A stretch of DNA of 25,159 bases from Gnetum montanum (Eukaryota > Streptophyta > Gnetopsida > Gnetales > Gnetaceae): positions 1,505,339-1,530,497 of the forward strand of contig MNCI01007937.1 in the NCBI GenBank assembly GCA_015680685.1. Direction: 5' to 3'. Shown here one piece after another: positions 1 to 9,159 of the stretch; the stretch's first letter is position 1, and each line of letters opens with the position of its first letter. The notes beneath the pieces are model-generated. The model had not been told where the DNA came from, did no database searches, and worked only from the letters and a program-made list of their open reading frames with translations. The position numbers were made by a program, and so were the translations under genes.

Positions 1-2329
1 GCGGTTGAGTGGGGAATTCCCCTTACATTGCTGGAGCGGGTGGTAATGGAGCTATTAGTGTGAAAGTTGCAGATGGATTTGAAGGATGGTATGTGTGTGG
101 GTTGTCTCTCCCAAGAGAAGGAGTCCTATAATACTCCCGAGCTTGGTAGTGACGTTGTGGTGTCACGTGACTAACAGAGTCACATGGAGAGATTGGCTGC
201 TGCACGTAATAGCCATATGGATTTGGTTGTTGGTAAGGGTATTTTTGCCTTGGTGGTGGCATCCCCCATGACTGTGGGTATTGCCACTGCTGGTGTTACT
301 CAATAGGTTGTGGCGGAGTTCCACTTGGGTAATACGTTAAAGGTTGGTGGAACTACCTTAGGTTACCTTGGGGATAAGGTAACCATCAGGGTGTTTACCG
401 TTTGTTAAGTCGTGGGTTGAGTGCATACACCCCAGACTCTTGTAGGTGTGAGATTACTAGGCAACATCCCTTAGGATGGTCGTATTGGCATATCTTACAT
501 CCACCATCATTGTTCGTATCAGAATCCACAACCTCTTCGGTGATGGCCATTTTACCCTTACCTTTGTTATGTGCATGATCCATGTCCCTCTTTTTCTTTT
601 TTTCATAGTCACTACCTCACTCCTTAAACTCCTCTACAATTTTAAGAACAGTTTCAAATCTACTATCTAGGGAGTCCCACATTTGGTCTACCTTTGTCAA
701 CACTTTTGTTGTTAATTTTTGGAGCAGCAAGGTTTTCCTATTCACCATCTCTTCGAGTGACGACTCTTCCTCCTCCTCACAAAATCTTACTCCCCTTTTT
801 TGGAGGGAAGGATCTCGGTTGTACTCCTCTGCACTTTCTCTCTTACATAGCTCTCCTTCTTCCTTGGCTACTTGTTCCAACAATCTATGAACTTGATGGG
901 ACCTAAGCTCTGATAATCTCCCTTGGGCATACATTCCAAAGGTTCTCCTTGTTTCATGCCTAAGTCCATCTACGAGATGGCATAGTTGATCCTGCTGTGA
1001 GTAACCATGGCCCAGGCAATGATGTAACAGTGCATAATATCGGCCCATGGTAGCATCCAAGGGTTCCTAACTTCCTTGCTTCCATACTTGGACTTGCTTT
1101 CACAGGTTGGACACCCGAGAGTATGTTTGATACTTATCATTAAACAGTTCTAGCATCATACTCCAACTTCGAATGGATTCCGATTCTAAGGACCGATACT
1201 AGCTTTCCGCTTCTTTTACTAGTGTCCTTGGGAACAACTTTAGTTTTTGCCATTCGTTCTCATTGTTCTGCAAGGCACATGCATCATGAAATTCTTGTAA
1301 GTGGTTCTGAGGATCAACGTTGTATCCCCGCTCAAATCATGGGATGTTATTCATGTCTAACCTCTTGATCCTGTTATCTTTTTGGTGCCTTATGGGAATT
1401 CTTACAGCCTCCGTGATATCTAACATGCTTCAGGTTACGAGTAGGGGTTCTTCGTGGTCATTTCGTTCATAGCGTCTGTGATGTCTACGCAGTTCCCTAC
1501 TCTCCCTTCTTCTATGCCGCGATTCTCTAGAGTGCTCTCATTCTTGTTCTCAACTCTCGTCGAGGTTTCTCACCCTATTTACCCTTATCCTCATGGTTAG
1601 GTTCCTTATGACTGCATTCTAATACTGAAGGAGAGGGTGAATGTGATGATGAAGGTGAAGAAGAAGGAGAACCATTGCCATGACGATGTTTCCTACCTTC
1701 TCTTCTGTGGTCTCAACCCCAATCATGATTACGATCAGACTACTCACCCTTATCATGTGTTTATGTTTCCTCGTTTGGTGTTCATGGGGATCAGAACCAG
1801 GGTTGTGAACTGTGGAGTGAAGGTTATGATACCCCACCTCCTCACCATCGTTAGGAGGGGAAACATCATTTGGTGGGGAACCTGTTGAAACTGGTTCACC
1901 ACCCTCAATTTCGCTTAAGACGGGTGGAGCGTTATGGGGTCCTTTGCCCTTCAATGATGTATAGTATCTCTCTTGTCGTAAGTCCCTTTGACGTTGCGCT
2001 TCTGTGGGATGGTAATCCCTTGTGTCATAATCACATGCAACGTATTCCACGTATAACTGTGACATGCCTACTCGCGCGAGAGCACGAAGAAGCATGTTGG
2101 GGACTGCTTGATTTGGAGGCAACACTATGTTACCCTCCAAGTCTCTCCAACGCAGTTGTTCATCTTGATGGAAAATAAAGGTAAAGTTGGGTACATATTC
2201 ATCATGATGAATATATACCACACGGAATTGTTGAGGAACTAGCGAATCTTGGTTACGTGTGTTGTGCCACTGATTGTCTCTTGTATTGGTCCTTGGCAGT
2301 GAAGTGCTTTTGTGTGAAGAAGAAGACAT
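1..2329 (-). pseudogene. Retrotransposon gag polyprotein, degenerate
   Basis: The start codon is at 2329 (MSSSSHKSTSLPR), shared with the second copy (MSSSSNKSTSLPR). The recognisable N-terminal block includes HHDEYVPNFTFIFHQDEQ and LPPNQAVPNMLLRALARV. At about 1810-1795 the frame shifts relative to the other copy: after HEHQ the reading continues in what is the alternative frame there. By 1060 the original frame is restored, so at least two indels have occurred. A gag-core segment follows at 1060-617 (MGRYYALLHHCLGHGY, GLRHETRRTFG), then a cysteine/histidine cluster CKICQYDHPKGCC (499-461) and a Pro/Gln/Tyr-rich tail (262-23). Several stops interrupt it, so it cannot make a full product. In intact relatives Gag forms the cytoplasmic virus-like particle. 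Confidence 0.85.
461..499 (-). other. Zinc-knuckle-like CCHC motif in gag remnant
   Basis: The residues read C-K-I-C-Q-Y-D-H-P-K-G-C-C. This gives C-x2-C-x3-H-x4-C if the last Cys is counted, one residue shorter than the standard retroviral knuckle C-x2-C-x4-H-x4-C. It sits after a Lys-rich stretch and before the Pro/Gln-rich tail, the expected position for a nucleocapsid module. Zinc binding is inferred. Confidence 0.5.
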
Positions 2330-2456
2330 TTTTGTCTTGTCTGGTGTGCTATTTACCGTTGTCTTATTTTTCTTTTGATCAACCCTAAGGGTTCGTTTTA
2401 ACGTCCCAACGATATGAATGATCTCCTATGTTCTACGTAGTGCACAAACAACTAAG

Positions 2457-2474
2457 TCCCCGGCAACAACGCCA
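2457..2474 (-). other. Retrotransposon primer-binding site (tRNA-Asp type)
   Basis: On the minus strand the 18 bases TGGCGTTGTTGCCGGGGA follow one base after the LTR end (CA). They pair with the CCA-bearing 3' end of plant tRNA-Asp (CCCCGGCAACGGCGCCA), with differences only at former CpG positions. This primes minus-strand DNA synthesis in intact elements and fixes the LTR boundary at 2476. Confidence 0.8.
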
Positions 2475-3197
2475 ATGATGAGTGGCGAGGTACCCCTACA
2501 CTCAACCATACGAATACAAGCATCTCACGCGCAATCTAGCTGAACTCCAAGGACTAAGTGCTTACGCACCTTAATGGAACACTTAAGGTTAATCAATCGT
2601 TGTCTTCCCAAACTTATTTGTATTGTCACGGTTGTATGGTTAAGTAAGCTTGAGGTATATGATTTTTATATCTTTTATCTTTTTAATGTCTTATGCTAAT
2701 AGGGGAAGGTGAAGAGAACTAAGCGACTAACTTTTATTAACTATTCACTAACTAAGTTCTAATTGTCCTAGCACCAATATCCATTCCCACATGCCGCACA
2801 CACCCTAAACCAATGCAACGCTGCTGGGATTACCAAACGCTACTCGTTACTGGGTTACCAAGTGCTACACACATGCTCGAAGCAGTCGTACTAAATGCAC
2901 TTAACTAGGAGAGTCAAGGGTTGAGAGAGATTTAATTATCTAGGAAAGCATTTAAACATTTAACAATAATTAATTCCTATTTAGCTTAGTCCACATGCTG
3001 CAAGGTTTATCAGAACGTTCATCTTTATTACCGTACACAAATGTGTGCTCAAGTACAATTTTCTCGAATAAAGATCCGTTCACTTTAAGACTCCTACTTC
3101 AGGCACATGAAAATTATTCTAACTCTGGAATGGTAAAATTGTTATAGTTTGGTTAAGGCTCTAAGTCCAAGTGCCTAAAACAGGGAAAGCCGCCTCT

Positions 3198-3205
3198 TAT
3201 TTATA
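3198..3205 (-). promoter_or_regulatory. LTR TATA box (TATAAATA)
   Basis: TATAAATA on the minus strand, followed by AGAGGCGGC, is conserved at the same place in the other LTR. It marks the U3 promoter driving transcription leftwards, away from the Aux/IAA gene. Confidence 0.6.
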
Positions 3206-3218
3206 GACATTGCAGCGG

Positions 3219-3248
3219 GCCGCAATATCGTGTACGTGATATTGTGGC
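3219..3248. repeat. Imperfect 30-bp palindrome in LTR U3
   Basis: The arms GCCGCAATATC and GATATTGTGGC are inverted repeats with one mismatch, around a GTAC-centred core. It lies just upstream of the LTR TATA box. The equivalent site in the other LTR (19819-19838) is also palindromic although its bases differ. Confidence 0.65.
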
Positions 3249-3267
3249 TTATCAGCTCCCATTACCA

Positions 3268-3799
3268 AATGAGTAGAACCAATCGCATATTTATTATTAC
3301 TATATTTTAAGTCAAAAATATTTTCAAGAAAAATTCTCAAAAAATCTCATTTATATCAAGGCTAATCCAAAATAATCATAAAATATCATATAAGCAAGTT
3401 GGGTAAAGGTTTCGCATAATTCAAAAATTTGCCAAAAGATAGAAAATGATTTAGATAAAATTAAAATTCTAATTTCCATTTAAATATGTCAGTTTTAACC
3501 CTTGGTTAACTAGAATCAATATATTACAATTTTAATTTACTATAAATTTTAATTTTAATAAAATCATTTTTTACTTTTCCCTGTTACAGATGTTTAACTC
3601 TATGTTTTTAAACCTATGAAAGTTTTTATGTTGTGATAGTTATGCTCCTATGCATGATCTAATGAGTGCCATGTATTTTTGATGTGCTCACTAATTATAT
3701 GATCATTGAGGCATTAAGGCATAGTCCATATTGAGTTTGTCCTTATTTTCTTGGTGATTTGGGACTAAGGAGGATGCCATGCAATGCTCTCAATGGTAG
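3268..3799. other. AT-rich intergenic DNA
   Basis: Strongly AT-rich sequence directly outside the left LTR, with no coding potential in any frame and no recognised RNA gene. I see no clear repeat structure in it. Confidence 0.6.
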
Positions 3800-4730
3800 T
3801 GTTACAAAAAAATCTTACTAGTGATTGGCTAGATGCATCATTTTCTTTTGATTTTTTGGGTTCAAAAGACTCTACCTCATAAGGTATAATTAGTCTAGAT
3901 GGATACATGAACCTCAATACAAGATCTTTGTAAATTTAAGCATCATGAGCTTTTTACTAGTTAAGTAACATAACGTTTTATCAAGAATATTTAGTGACTT
4001 CTATAAGGAGTCATCATTTGAAGTGATGGTAAGGTGCATGGTTTTTAAGTTGTAAGACCTAAGTTTAAACTCAAATCCCTCAATAGGAACAATGTGTTAG
4101 CCTAGTGGTAAGCCACTTAATTTGGTGGCTATAGATCATGGGTTTAATACTACTGGGCAAAGCTAAGTTATATAAAGTTCTAATTGAACTATATATTTTT
4201 GGGGTGTACATATGACTCACTTACGTTGGGTTCCAATACCTCCAAATCCTTGAACAATGGAAATTAGACCTTTTCTCATTTACCAAGCCTTCTAAAACCT
4301 TGATTCCATACATAATGGCTACATTTAAAAAATGATTAATGCATACAAATATGTTATATACATATATATGTGGTCATTTGGTTGGTAAAATTTGACATGC
4401 TTGAGATTAATTTGCTCATGTTCAAGGCTTATCTACCTGCTAACCACTAACTTAGGTTCCTTACTTTATATAATTGCCTCCCCATCTATATTGAAAATTA
4501 TCAATGAGAGGCTTTGCTACATATCTTTGAAATAGGAGTTCTAATCTAACCTTCACCATTAAGTAATATCCCTTTTTTTTTAAAAAAAAATATTAACTCA
4601 TGTAGATTGTCCATTCAAAGTAAACCCCATTGAGATAATTGTTACCAAATTCAAATTTTTATACATAATTATCATACTCAATTTCTTGCATTCACATGTG
4701 CCTAAAGAAATATGCAAAACAACCAACTAA
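3800..4730 (+). repeat. Diverged direct repeat, copy A
   Basis: Several blocks recur in the same order in 5065-5850. They are a TTCAAAAGA-TCTA segment near 3860-3960, a GTGCATGGTTTTTAAGT segment near 4033, an AATGCATACAAATATGTTA segment near 4337, and a block near 4608-4715 with CCATTCAAAGTAAACCCC and CACATGTGCCTAAAGAAA. This copy carries an extra tRNA-like segment (about 4092-4166). It has no open frame of note. The identity of the repeat is unknown; it could be a degraded transposon or a segmental tandem duplication. Confidence 0.6.
4092..4166 (+). repeat. tRNA-related SINE-like segment
   Basis: It contains an A-box-like TAGCCTAGTGG (4098-4108) and a B-box-like GGTTTAATACT (4141-4151) at tRNA-like spacing, with short stem-like pairing CCACTTAATTTGGTGG between them. 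It does not fold into a full cloverleaf with a convincing anticodon arm, so a tRNA-derived SINE head is more likely than a tRNA gene. I cannot fix the 3' end or a target-site duplication. Confidence 0.45.
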
Positions 4731-4939
4731 TCAATATATTAGATATTGAATAAACCTTTTACATATTTAATCAATTATTTTATAAAAAATGAAAGATCAT
4801 ATTTACTATCTCACCACAGTTACAAATATTTGCTTTATTTTTAAATTTAAAAACATTATTGTATTTGTTTAGAGTTAAAGTAGCACAACCTTGTATATTG
4901 TTCATGCTTATATAAGTAGCACAACCATCATAATGTATT

Positions 4940-5068
4940 TAATTACCTAAATCTTTAAATGTTGAATATGTGGATTTACCATACTAGTTTTTGTTACCAT
5001 TAGGATTAGAACCATTAGGACATATTTAGTTACCTAAATCTCTAAATTTTGAATATGTGGATTTGATG
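4940..5068 (+). repeat. Short diverged tandem duplication (about 88-bp period)
   Basis: The segment TTACCTAAATCTTTAAAT followed by TTGAATATGTGGATTT near 4943-4977 recurs as TTACCTAAATCTCTAAAT with TTGAATATGTGGATTT near 5030-5064. The two copies differ by a few substitutions. No coding function is visible. Confidence 0.6.
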
Positions 5069-5850
5069 TTTAAAAGATTTAGCAGTGATCCTCTAGATGT
5101 ACCTTTTTTTTTCTAGATTCAAAAGATTCTAGCTCACAAGATGTAATCGCTTTGGGTGCAAAAATCCAAAGACATCCTTGTAAATTTATGACTTAGGATC
5201 ATAGGCTAGTTGGGTTCACTCACATGGATTCACACTAGGGGGTGCACTAATACCCATGATTTGCCAACTTGGATTCACACTAGGGGGTGCACTAATACCC
5301 ATGATTTGCCAACTTGGATTCACACTAGGGGGTGCACTAATACCCATGATTTGCCAACTTGGAGGCATGTTCTAGGTTGATATTGCTATGGCTATGCAAT
5401 CAAGTACGTTGAGAAAACATCTTTGTAGATTCAAGAAGATTGGTTGACTCAAACAAGGGGCTATCCTTTAGAGTAATTGTAACGTGCTTGCTTTTCAAGT
5501 GGCCTAACTTCAAGATCAAACCCATCAAAAAGAGGGTAAGCTTTCTTTCATTTATCCATTTACATAACGGCTAAATTAAAAGAATAAACAATGCATGCAA
5601 ATATGTTACGTATGCTTAATATTGGTTGGCTCACGGTAAAAGGGTCATCTTACCCTATACCATCGTGTGATTACCCTCCTCTTAATTTATTTACTCGTAA
5701 AGGCTACCCATTCAAAGTGAATCCCTTTGAGCTAATTGTTTCCAAATTCACTTTTTTAATGCACAACACAACTTTGGTGCCCAATTCCTTTCATTGACAT
5801 GTGCCCAAAGAAACATGAATTTCCAAAACAACAATGATAAAAAAACACAA
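5065..5850 (+). repeat. Diverged direct repeat, copy B
   Basis: Collinear partner of 3800-4730, containing GATTCAAAAGATTCTAGCTC near 5118, GTGCTTGCTTTTCAAGT near 5484, AATGCATGCAAATATGTTA near 5590 and CCATTCAAAGTGAATCCC near 5709. This copy lacks the tRNA-like segment but carries the 3 x 45-bp tandem array. A 68-codon frame at 5591-5797 inside it has no family features and is not called. Confidence 0.6.
5226..5360 (+). repeat. Three perfect 45-bp tandem repeats
   Basis: The units are at 5226-5270, 5271-5315 and 5316-5360. Each begins GGATTCACACTAGGGGGTGC and ends TTTGCCAACTT, and all three are identical. There are no spacers, so this is a minisatellite and not a CRISPR array. Perfect identity inside an otherwise degenerate repeat points to recent expansion or a collapsed/expanded assembly. 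Confidence 0.95.
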
Positions 5851-6820
5851 CACAACTAATTCAGGCAGTTTCTAGAAGCTCCTTCTCTTCGTGCATGTAA
5901 ACGCAAAACAGCATGCAAATACATTTCAAATAAAACAAACCAAAGAAAGAAAAAACCAAGCAAACAAACGAAGCACATGCATCGTCATCAACACCTGGAA
6001 TTCAGCAGCAGCAGCAGAAAACACTGTCGGCATAGCATGGAGCTCCATTTCTTTTCTTCCTTTTAAAATTTTTTTCCGTCCTGCTGCTTCTACTGCTGTT
6101 CTTGCTCCACGTAAATCCCAATACATACGCAGCATCGAAAAACCCAGAAACCACTCAAAAACTATTAAAATTAAACCCCAACTGCAAATACAGACACACA
6201 GAGCCGCTCCAATTTCACGTGTACATGTGCCTGTCCCTGAATATTTTACCGCATTATATGCGCCTGTTAAATGGTCCCTTATATCCATGCCATAAAGTTG
6301 CCGTTTTAAAACATCAATAAAAAATATGTCTGCCTCCAGTCGGCCCGCTGATGCGCAAACTTCCAAAACATAGTAATTCAATTAAATGATTGATGGGTGA
6401 AAAAAAAAACACAACAACACAGCAGATGGATGGATGAAAGGCCTTCATTATCAAATGCATTGAATGTGTTTAATTCATGATGGATAAATTCCCGATTCAT
6501 GGAACGAATATAAATCAAACATGTATTGTACTAGAACGGGTATAAAATCCACAGGTCAATCAAAAACGGAATAGAATAGCTCAGCTGACTTTCCTTTCAT
6601 TTCTCCTCCGTGCAATATTATAATGACGGCCGGCCTGCAAACACACATGACTTAAATTGTTTTGTTTATTTGTTTTTCCATTTTTTTTGTTCAACTCGGA
6701 GATTTTCAACCCAGTCATTTATTCATATGCTCAACGGCCTCTGGTTTTCTTTATTAATTTAATGAGTATTTTAATTAACGGTTTCTGGGTTGCATGATTG
6801 CAGTAAGCGAAAGGTCACAT
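5851..6820. other. Gene-free intergenic DNA
   Basis: Overlapping open frames of 134 codons (5891-6295, plus) and 151 codons (5926-6381, minus) exist but show no family motif, conserved domain or splice logic, and each is the shadow of the other. A CAG triplet run (about 6005-6017) and A/T runs are present. I see no supported gene. Confidence 0.55.
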
Positions 6821-7230
6821 GGGCGTCCTTCATCGGAGGCACACAAGGCCAAATGCCAGCCGTGCCATGCTCCTCATTCAATCACATGTCTGCCGACGTG
6901 GCGATTCTGAAAATCCACGTAATATCCGTATAATCGTACCCCCGTCTCCCGTGATCCAAAATTCATGATAAGTCGCCAGATATATGTATTTTTGGGGGAA
7001 CAAAAATTTGATGGATGTTGGATACGAGAATTGCGAAAATTTTGGGAAGGTGTGTATTTGTGTGTGTGTTCCGGGTGGTCACATGGAGGAGTCGGCGGCC
7101 CAATTATATTCGGGGCGCTGGTGGATGACAGCCGGCGCCCATCCGACGGCCCCGAGCGATGTTCACGGCGGATGATGGACCGTCCGATCGGAAGTTGACC
7201 GGGAATGCCCCATTTGTGACCGGCAACAGC
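6820..7230. promoter_or_regulatory. GC-rich patch, possible distal regulatory region
   Basis: Base composition changes to GC- and CpG-rich, especially 7085-7230, within AT-rich surroundings. It holds an overlapping DRE/ABRE (6892-6902) and a W-box-like TTGACC (7194-7199). It has no coding signature. Regulatory function is inferred from composition and known plant cis-motifs only. Confidence 0.35.
6892..6902 (+). promoter_or_regulatory. Overlapping DRE/CRT (GCCGAC) and ABRE-type G-box (ACGTGGC)
   Basis: The 11 bases GCCGACGTGGC combine the core bound by DREB/CBF factors with the ACGTGGC core bound by bZIP ABA-response factors. It lies about 4.6 kb upstream of the Aux/IAA start codon. The match is exact; use in this gene is not shown. 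Confidence 0.4.
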
Positions 7231-8636
7231 CGGGAATCCTGGCAGACAGGGGCAGTGGCATTGTACTTGTGTAAATCTGGCTCTATTTTCATTGTACTTG
7301 CATAAATCTGGTTTAGTCGGTTATGGGTTGCCAGTTGCAGTTGTATCGCAAAACCAGCACTTGGTTTCAAAAAGGTTTTGGTTACTTGAAAAACTAGAGG
7401 GTTAAGTTTTACTTTAACATTACTTCTCTGTGGTGATCTTTTTTGAATTTTATGACACTATCCCACTAGTAGGAGGGGTGTGAAAGCATCCAACTTAGAT
7501 GATTTTACCTAACATTGGATGTATAGTTTGACCTAGAATTTTCATGTAACTTTAGCAGAATATATTATTGTTTTATCAGAATTGAACTTTTTGACTATGT
7601 GTGATTAAGCTCAAGCTTGGTTAAAGCTTTAGCATCCCTCATTGGGTTGGGCTAAGACTTAATTTCAACTTTTACTAAAAGTTGCACCTAATAGTGTAGT
7701 GCAATGGTACTCGTTTGAACTATTTAGAGATCATCATCATCATTCTAGCCTTGTCCCAACTAACTATTTAGAGACACTCTACAAAAATGGTCAAGCAACC
7801 CTTCCCATCTTTGAAAAAGGGATTCGTTGCAGATCCATGTTAGCATAGTTGTCTGTCGGCTCGAAGGTTGTGGATTCCATAATTACCTCCTCTTGTTCAG
7901 GTGCTTGTCTTACAAAAAAGCTTAGTTACACCATAAAAAATTTAAGATTCCTTTAAATAAAGTTTGAACTGTAAATCTCATATAAAAGTCATAAAATTTT
8001 ATAACAAAGAGCCTATGAATTTGTGGTTGCTTAAATAAAATTTGAAGAGAATGCTTTTATGAAGAGTCATAATTTTATTAAAGAGAATGCTTTTATGAAG
8101 ATTGCTTTACTGATAAAAAATAAAAATTGAAAATTTTCCTTTTGCCAAAATTTTGTTGAACACTGTAAATTAGATTTTCCATAAGAAAACTGTTACCACT
8201 AAACTAACACCTCAAATTTATAGACTTGTACACTTAAGAATTCTCACATAGACAAAGACTTAATTTTTTTTATCACTATCACGAGTGCTCCTTCATGAAC
8301 ATTCCTTGCATTCACAATACAGCGATACATACATTTTTACAACACTCCTAAAAGAAGTTCAACATTGGTTTCCAACAATATGTATTAGACACCATAGTCT
8401 CGTTACAATACTTTTTACATTTGAACCTGACTTGCAATCAACAATGGCGGGCAGTTATTTATATTCCGTAATTTAATAAAATAAATCAAAATCAACAACG
8501 ACTTACAGTTTCTATTTCATAATTTAACAAACTTAAATTAAAATTTAGAAGCCAAGATTGACCGACACATCCACACGTCAAATTCCATCCATCCATCCAC
8601 GGTTACGCCATCATTAAAAAGAAAAAAAAAAAATCG
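7231..8636. other. AT-rich intergenic DNA with a short direct repeat
   Basis: No coding region is supported. A 20-base direct repeat AAGAGAATGCTTTTATGAAG occurs at 8045-8064 and 8081-8100. A tRNA-like fragment near 7855-7900 is too weak to call. The remainder is unremarkable. Confidence 0.55.
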
Positions 8637-8639
8637 CCG

Positions 8640-9060
8640 CTGCTTTAACTGCCTAACAAATCCCCGGTTACGGGTTCAAAGCCGGCCAGTGACGTGTGGG
8701 GGTTTGAAAAGGTAACGAGAAAACAGCGGGGCAGCCGGTGGGTTTCCCGGCAGGCGTCGGTCGGTTAGCTGTCGCCGTCGATCTCCGGCAATGCCAGTTC
8801 AGCGTGCCGCCATGTGGCCCGGCATGTCGCTCGCTGTCCCCCGTGGTGGGGCCCGCCACGCGTCTTAATCTGCGTTGCCATCATCGGATGCAGGGCCTCT
8901 CCGCCGTCCGATCGTGCACGCTTCCGGTCTCCGCATTTGCGGGAACGCATTATTACGCTTGAGAATCGTGTTCGCTCCCTGCCCCTGCCCGTACTGCCCG
9001 CACTGCCTGCCCGGAATTCCAGCATCGCTGTTCCCCCCCCTAATCCTGCTTCTGTTTGCG
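8640..9060. promoter_or_regulatory. CpG-rich island upstream of the Aux/IAA gene
   Basis: The sequence is markedly GC- and CpG-rich, between AT-rich flanks. Frames crossing it on both strands are compositional shadows without protein features. It is followed about 90 bases later by a TATA candidate (9148), so it may be the proximal promoter of the Aux/IAA transcription unit. CpG retention in a genome whose transposons show CpG loss suggests low methylation. Confidence 0.4.
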
Positions 9061-9147
9061 TGATTGTTCTTGTTAATCGCAAAGTAAAAAAAATTACGAT
9101 CGATTTTCTTTGGGCAGTAATTCCTATTTGTTCGAGATTTTCGTTTG

Positions 9148-9157
9148 TATAAAAAAA
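9148..9157 (+). promoter_or_regulatory. Candidate TATA box (distal)
   Basis: TATAAAAAAA followed by GAGAGAAAACG lies just downstream of the CpG-rich island. If used, transcription would start near 9180 and the leader to 11468 would be about 2.3 kb, which would require a 5'-UTR intron. The downstream candidate at 10373 is the alternative. Confidence 0.35.
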
Positions 9158-9159
9158 GA

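Larger units (their letters stand above)
1..3267 (-). mobile_element. Decayed Ty3/Gypsy-type (Athila-like) LTR retrotransposon, 5' part, cut by window edge
   Basis: Read on the minus strand this holds, in order, a 792-bp LTR (3267-2476), a primer-binding site matching the 3' end of plant tRNA-Asp, and a broken gag frame running from 2329 off the window edge. It is collinear with the element at 19791-25159, which shows the same order of LTR, PBS, gag start and proline/glutamine-rich tail. The tRNA-Asp primer site is a known feature of Athila-type Ty3/Gypsy elements, so the Athila-like label is an inference from primer and layout; no reverse transcriptase is available here to place it. The 3' LTR is outside the window, so target-site duplication cannot be tested. 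Confidence 0.85.
2476..3267 (-). repeat. 5' LTR of left retrotransposon
   Basis: The 792-bp LTR begins TGGTAATGGG and ends ACTCATCA on the minus strand, giving the usual TG...CA ends. It aligns end to end with the 794-bp LTR at 19791-20584, including the TATAAATA-AGAGGCGG promoter core and the terminal TCGCCACTCATCA. The two LTRs differ by many substitutions and small indels, so the insertions or their lineages are old. Confidence 0.85.

Noticed and set aside
5226-5360. Possible CRISPR-like array
   Set aside because: Units are directly adjacent with no spacers, and the DNA is plant nuclear.
5891-6381. Overlapping 134-codon (plus) and 151-codon (minus) open frames
   Set aside because: Antisense shadows of each other, with low-complexity stretches and no family motif or splice context on either strand.
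7850-7900. Possible second tRNA-like or SINE fragment
   Set aside because: Only a vague B-box resemblance; no A-box and no cloverleaf.
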